64,000 nucleotides of DNA from NCBI RefSeq assembly GCF_004354015.1, contig NZ_SMRU01000026.1:1-64000 (forward strand), given 5' to 3'. Position numbers and translations under genes: made by a program. Shown in pieces: positions 61,184-64,000 of this stretch. Within the stretch, counting starts at the first letter, position 1; each line of letters starts with the position of its first letter. A model generated the notes under the pieces. The model was given only the letters and a program-made list of their open reading frames with translations, did no database searches and was not told the origin of the DNA. Origin of the DNA: Arthrobacter terricola (GTDB lineage: Bacteria > Actinomycetota > Actinomycetes > Actinomycetales > Micrococcaceae).

Positions 61184-61222
61184 TCAAACTGGGTTAGCTG
61201 CACCGGGATAGTTGTACTGGGC
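61181..61222. repeat. Three tandem 14-bp repeats starting at the pepN stop codon
   Basis: TAGTCAAACTGGGT (61181-61194), TAGCTGCACCGGGA (61195-61208) and TAGTTGTACTGGGC (61209-61222). Each begins with TAG, and the 14-nt period places the three stops in three different frames. The unit is absent elsewhere in the window as far as I can see. Confidence 0.8.
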
Positions 61223-61228
61223 AAAAGC

Positions 61229-62317
61229 TCAGGGCACCCGGTGCAGCCATTCGCCGGTACCGAACTTTGACTGGACCCGCTCCCGTGCGATCGCCAGTTC
61301 TGCCTCGGTGACGCTGGACTCTTTGGCGCCGTAACGCTCCATGAAGACTTCCTGCATGGCCTCGATGATCTCGGCCCGCGCCAGGCCCGTTTGCCGCCGC
61401 AGCGGGTCCACGCGCTTCTTTGCGCTGCGGGTACCTTTGTCGGAGAGTTTCTCCTTGCCGATCCTCAAGACGTCCACCATCTTGTCGGCGTCGATGTCGT
61501 AGCTCATGGTGACGTGGTGCAGCATCCCGCCGTTCGCGAGGCGTTTCTGGGCGGCACCGCCGATCTTGCCTTGATCCGTCGCGATGTCGTTGAGCGGGAC
61601 GTAGAAGGCAGAGATGCCCAGCTTTTCCAGGGCTGCCATGACCCAAGCGTCAAGGAACGCATAGGAATCGGCGAAACTGATGCCGTCCACAAGGCTCTGC
61701 GGGAGGTAGAGCGAATAGGTGATGCAGTTGCCTGCCTCCATGAACATCGCTCCCCCGCCGCTGATGCGCCGGACCACTGTGATGCCGTGGCGCGTGACGC
61801 CGTCGGGATCCACCTCGTTGCGGTACGACTGGAAGCTGCCGATCACCACGGACGGCTCTTCCCAGTCCCAAAAGCGCAAAGTCGGGTTGCGGAGGCCGGA
61901 GCCGACCTGTTCCGTGAGGACCTCGTCAAGTGCGACGTTGAGGTGCGTGGGAAGGACCGACGGCGGGATGACTTCCCAGTCGTGGTCCGCCCAGCCGCTG
62001 GCCTTGGAAAGGGCCCGCCGGACCGTAACCGCGACTGCGTCGGCGGAGAAGCCGAACAGGACCGCGCCGTCCGGCAACCCGGCGGTGACAGCAGCGGAAA
62101 TCTCGCCCGGCGTCGAACTTTCCGGAAGGCCGGTGAGCGCCTGGTTGATGGAGAGCAGCGCTTCATCAGGTTCCAGGAAGAAGTCGCCGCTCAAGGAAAC
62201 GTTCTCGAATCGCCCATCCACGACGTCGAGGTCGACCACCACCAACTTTCCGCCCGGGACCTTGTACTCGCCGTGAAGGGAACCGTTCTGTTGCTCGGAA
62301 GCCGCCCTGGATGTCAT
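61229..62317 (-). CDS. Lipoate-protein ligase A family protein
   Basis: A 362-aa protein of the LplA/BPL fold. The N-terminal about 85 residues resemble the LplA accessory domain (HGEYKVPGGKLVVVDLDVVDGR... FEN). The catalytic domain has VLPTHLNVALDEVLTEQV, the substrate loop VVRRISGGGAMFMEAGNCITYSL and the lysine loop ATDQGKIGGAAQKR. It is predicted to attach lipoate or a similar acyl group to a carrier protein. The domain order (accessory domain first) differs from E. coli LplA. ATG 62317 is chosen because CAGGATGG stands upstream; earlier in-frame ATGs exist at 62326 and 62341. Confidence 0.9.
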   Translation of the reverse strand: MTSRAASEQQNGSLHGEYKVPGGKLVVVDLDVVDGRFENVSLSGDFFLEPDEALLSINQALTGLPESSTPGEISAAVTAGLPDGAVLFGFSADAVAVTVRRALSKASGWADHDWEVIPPSVLPTHLNVALDEVLTEQVGSGLRNPTLRFWDWEEPSVVIGSFQSYRNEVDPDGVTRHGITVVRRISGGGAMFMEAGNCITYSLYLPQSLVDGISFADSYAFLDAWVMAALEKLGISAFYVPLNDIATDQGKIGGAAQKRLANGGMLHHVTMSYDIDADKMVDVLRIGKEKLSDKGTRSAKKRVDPLRRQTGLARAEIIEAMQEVFMERYGAKESSVTEAELAIARERVQSKFGTGEWLHRVP

Positions 62318-62342
62318 GGTCTCCATCCTGCCCGAAAACACA

Positions 62343-62380
62343 AAAACCCGCCCCCGCCGATCGTGGCGGGGGCGGGTTTT
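62343..62380 (-). terminator. Terminator after ribosomal protein L31
   Basis: A perfect 16-bp stem (62343-62358 with 62365-62380), loop GATCGT, with AAAA on one side and TTTT on the other. It lies just after the L31 gene and before the lipoate-ligase gene start. Confidence 0.85.
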
Positions 62381-62405
62381 CGTGAAAGCTTGGAGGTGAA
62401 GTTGG

Positions 62406-62663
62406 TTACTTCTTGCCGCCGAAGCCCTTGAAGCGAGCGTTGAAGCGCTCGACGCGGCCTGCGGAGTCCATGATGCGCTGCTTGCCCGTGTAGAACGGGT
62501 GCGACTCCGAGGAGATTTCGACGTCGATGACCGGGTAGGTGTTGCCGTCTTCCCACTCGATGGTCTTGGAAGAGGACACGGTGGACTTGGTCAGGAACTT
62601 GACGCCGGAAGCGAGGTCGTTGAATACAACAGCTTCGTACTTCGGGTGGATATCAGACTTCAT
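62406..62663 (-). CDS. rpmE2: 50S ribosomal protein L31 type B
   Basis: An 85-aa L31 of the type B form, which lacks the CxxC zinc-binding cysteines of type A. MKSDIHPKYEAVVFNDLASGVKFLTKSTVSS and the FYTGKQRIMDSAGRVERFNARF end are diagnostic. Many bacteria use this form to save zinc. ATG 62663 gives the conserved start and has GGGACC/AAAGG-like purines upstream; longer in-frame extensions look spurious. No convincing Zur box was found in the upstream 130 bp. Confidence 0.95.
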   Translation of the reverse strand: MKSDIHPKYEAVVFNDLASGVKFLTKSTVSSSKTIEWEDGNTYPVIDVEISSESHPFYTGKQRIMDSAGRVERFNARFKGFGGKK

Positions 62664-62920
62664 AATGGGACCTTTGTTCACGCAGCTGGATTTTGCCAGT
62701 TGCCAGGTATGAATGGATTCGGTCCGCGTGCCTGTTTGCCCTTCCATGCGACATGCCGCTCGGAAACGTTTTTCGGGTGCCGGACCAACAGTCAATCATA
62801 GCGGAAACGATGCTTCGCAACGAATTGGCGGCTCCGCACCCTCTGCCAGAGGGTTCCGAAGCGTTCGCAATCCGTCCGTGGCCTGCGAACGGAGCCCCTG
62901 AATTCCAGCCGGACGGTCAG

Positions 62921-62926
62921 TAGGGT
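62921..62926 (+). promoter_or_regulatory. Leaderless -10 element of the PPM1-type methyltransferase
   Basis: TAGGGT ends 6 nt before ATG 62933, identical in sequence and spacing to that before the PAC2 gene. A weak GAGGA overlaps the start region. Confidence 0.4.
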
Positions 62927-62932
62927 TGAGGA

Positions 62933-63760
62933 ATGGCCTCACATCACGATCCGCAGGCACGGGCATCCACCATAAATACCGGCCGTTGGATTGCCGCCGC
63001 AAGAGCGTTGGAAACTGCCCGCCCGGACCGGCTGTTCAACGATCCATGGGCCGGGCTGCTGGCCGGAGAGAGCGGCAAAGCCGCCTTGGACGCCGCCGAC
63101 TACAATCCTTTCTTGCCCGTTCGGACACGGTATTTTGACGATCGCATCACCGCGGCCACCCGGAAGGACTGCCAGATTGTCCTCCTTGGCGCCGGCATGG
63201 ACACCAGGGCATTCCGGCTTCCCCTGTCCGCATCCTGCACCGTGTTCGAGATCGACTATGCGGAGGCCTTGACGCAGAAAGAAGCCCTTCTGCGCGCCGA
63301 ACTCCCGGTCTGTGAAAGAAGGTGCGTCCCGGCCGATTTGTCCGGCCCCTGGACCCAGGCCCTTCTGAAGGCAGGCTTTGACCGACGCAAACCAACGATC
63401 TGGGTCGCCGAAGGGCTCTTCTTTTACCTGACCGGATCCGTCGTCGAGTCCCTGCTTCGCGACACCGCGTCATTGTCTGCAGGAGGGGCCACTTTCCTGG
63501 CGGACCTCTTTGGAACGGGCTTGCTCGCATTGGAAAGCATGGCACCGCTCGTGGCGGCGCGCACAAGAACCCGCCGTCCACTGCCGTTTTGCACCGATAC
63601 CCCCGAGGCCCTATTCCAGGCCGCCGGCTGGGACAACACTTCGATGGTCCAACCCGGAGAACACACGGCAAACTTCGGACGGCTTACTCAGGCGCCCACA
63701 ACGGGGGACGCCTGGCAGCGAAGCAATCTGCGCACCTACCTGGTGACTGCAACCCTCTGA
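62933..63760 (+). CDS. PPM1/LCMT-family SAM-dependent methyltransferase
   Basis: A 275-aa methyltransferase of the leucine carboxyl methyltransferase/O-methyltransferase family. Characteristic blocks are RWIAAARALETARPDRLFNDPWAGLLAG, PVRTRYFDDRI (catalytic Arg/Tyr), the SAM site QIVLLGAGMDTRAFRLPLS and WVAEGLFFYL. In bacteria these often methylate small-molecule carboxyl or hydroxyl groups. No operon partner is visible; the next gene to the right is convergent. Confidence 0.9.
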   Translation: MASHHDPQARASTINTGRWIAAARALETARPDRLFNDPWAGLLAGESGKAALDAADYNPFLPVRTRYFDDRITAATRKDCQIVLLGAGMDTRAFRLPLSASCTVFEIDYAEALTQKEALLRAELPVCERRCVPADLSGPWTQALLKAGFDRRKPTIWVAEGLFFYLTGSVVESLLRDTASLSAGGATFLADLFGTGLLALESMAPLVAARTRTRRPLPFCTDTPEALFQAAGWDNTSMVQPGEHTANFGRLTQAPTTGDAWQRSNLRTYLVTATL

Positions 63761-63797
63761 CGCGCCGTGTGCGAACGCAGTGGCTGGTAAGGCAGTT

Positions 63798-64000
63798 TCA
63801 GTCAGGGTTTTCCGCCCGCGCCAACAAGGCTGCACGCTCGTCCGGGCCGGCGGGTGTCCGGGTCACGTCGACGGCCGTGAATTCGATGTCGAATTCTCCT
63901 TCCGGCCAGGTGATCACGCTGTGTACGAACGAAGAATCATCGCTTACCGTCAGCTCGTCCCGGAGTATTTCGTAGGCGGTGCGGGATCCGGTGCCGAAGC
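63798..64000 (-). CDS. C-terminal end of an unrecognised protein, cut by the window edge
   Basis: A minus-strand open frame runs from the window edge to TGA 63798-63800, giving 67 residues. It reads about FGTGSRTAYEILRDELTVSDDSSFVHSVITWPEGEFDIEF and ends AALLARAENPD. The composition is protein-like, and the frame has no stop up to the edge, so a real gene probably continues to the right. I do not recognise the family from this fragment. Confidence 0.6.
   Translation of the reverse strand, partial: FGTGSRTAYEILRDELTVSDDSSFVHSVITWPEGEFDIEFTAVDVTRTPAGPDERAALLARAENPD

Noticed and set aside
62664..62800. Zur operator upstream of L31
   Set aside because: I looked for an AT-rich TGATAAT-type dyad and found none in this 130-bp region.
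1..64000. CRISPR array, prophage or insertion sequence
   Set aside because: No regularly spaced direct repeats, no terminal inverted repeats flanking a transposase, and no integrase, portal or tail genes. The strong palindromes found sit mostly at gene ends.

Overview
The window is a high-GC actinobacterial chromosome segment. The best guess is a Micrococcaceae genome of the Arthrobacter/Paenarthrobacter type. Actinobacterial markers are a complete Pup-proteasome locus (mpa, dop, pup ending GGQ, prcB, prcA, pafA), RbpA, the mycothiol ligase MshC, a Ski2-type HelY helicase and an actinobacterial glgA/glgC pair. PafB and PafC are fused into one 667-aa protein, as known from Arthrobacter. I see no phage, insertion sequence, CRISPR array, rRNA or plasmid gene. 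This is ordinary chromosome with a few accessory islands at the left end.

Layout. 1-5.8 kb: a Met/His-rich membrane protein, a 630-bp hairpin-rich gap, then an IclR regulator with a divergent aromatic amino acid lyase (non-canonical MIO loop) and an MFS carrier, and an unrecognised 154-aa protein. 6-9 kb: a type III PKS, methyltransferase and FAD monooxygenase operon, predicted to make phenolic lipids or quinones. 9-15 kb: peptide deformylase, S9 peptidase, RlmA-like methyltransferase, NfeD plus stomatin, rbpA. 15-34 kb: a long leftward block with a GT2 glycosyltransferase, an amidohydrolase, helY, tatC, tatA, a small membrane protein, pafBC, two FKBPs, pafA, prcA, prcB, pup, dop, mpa and trmI. 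34-43 kb: site-2 protease, HAD phosphatase, PAC2 protein, mshC, uppP, aldo/keto reductase, two small conserved proteins, acyl-CoA dehydrogenase, M20 peptidase, then tRNA-Leu(GAG). 43.9-50.5 kb: a fatty-acid locus (MaoC, large FabG, thiolase, TetR, large acyl-CoA dehydrogenase) resembling mycobacterial htdX-fabG4-fadA2-fadE5. 50.6-53.4 kb: divergent glgA and glgC. 53.4-58.4 kb: a zinc-ribbon SDR and an ATP-grasp/alpha-E/transglutaminase operon. 58.5-64 kb: pepN, a lipoate-ligase-family protein, ribosomal protein L31 type B, a PPM1/LCMT-type methyltransferase and the end of an unrecognised gene.

Cross-cutting signals. Many genes without a Shine-Dalgarno sequence have a TANNNT -10-like hexamer 5-8 nt before the start codon, which suggests widespread leaderless transcription; this also helped choose starts. 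Two genes (M20 peptidase and pepN) carry short tandem triplications anchored on their stop codons. Several perfect or near-perfect hairpins mark gene ends. No single obviously new multi-gene system stands out. The best leads are the lyase lacking the Ala-Ser-Gly MIO triad, the ATP-grasp/alpha-E/transglutaminase operon, the zinc-ribbon SDR beside glgC, and the structured gap at 0.9-1.1 kb.
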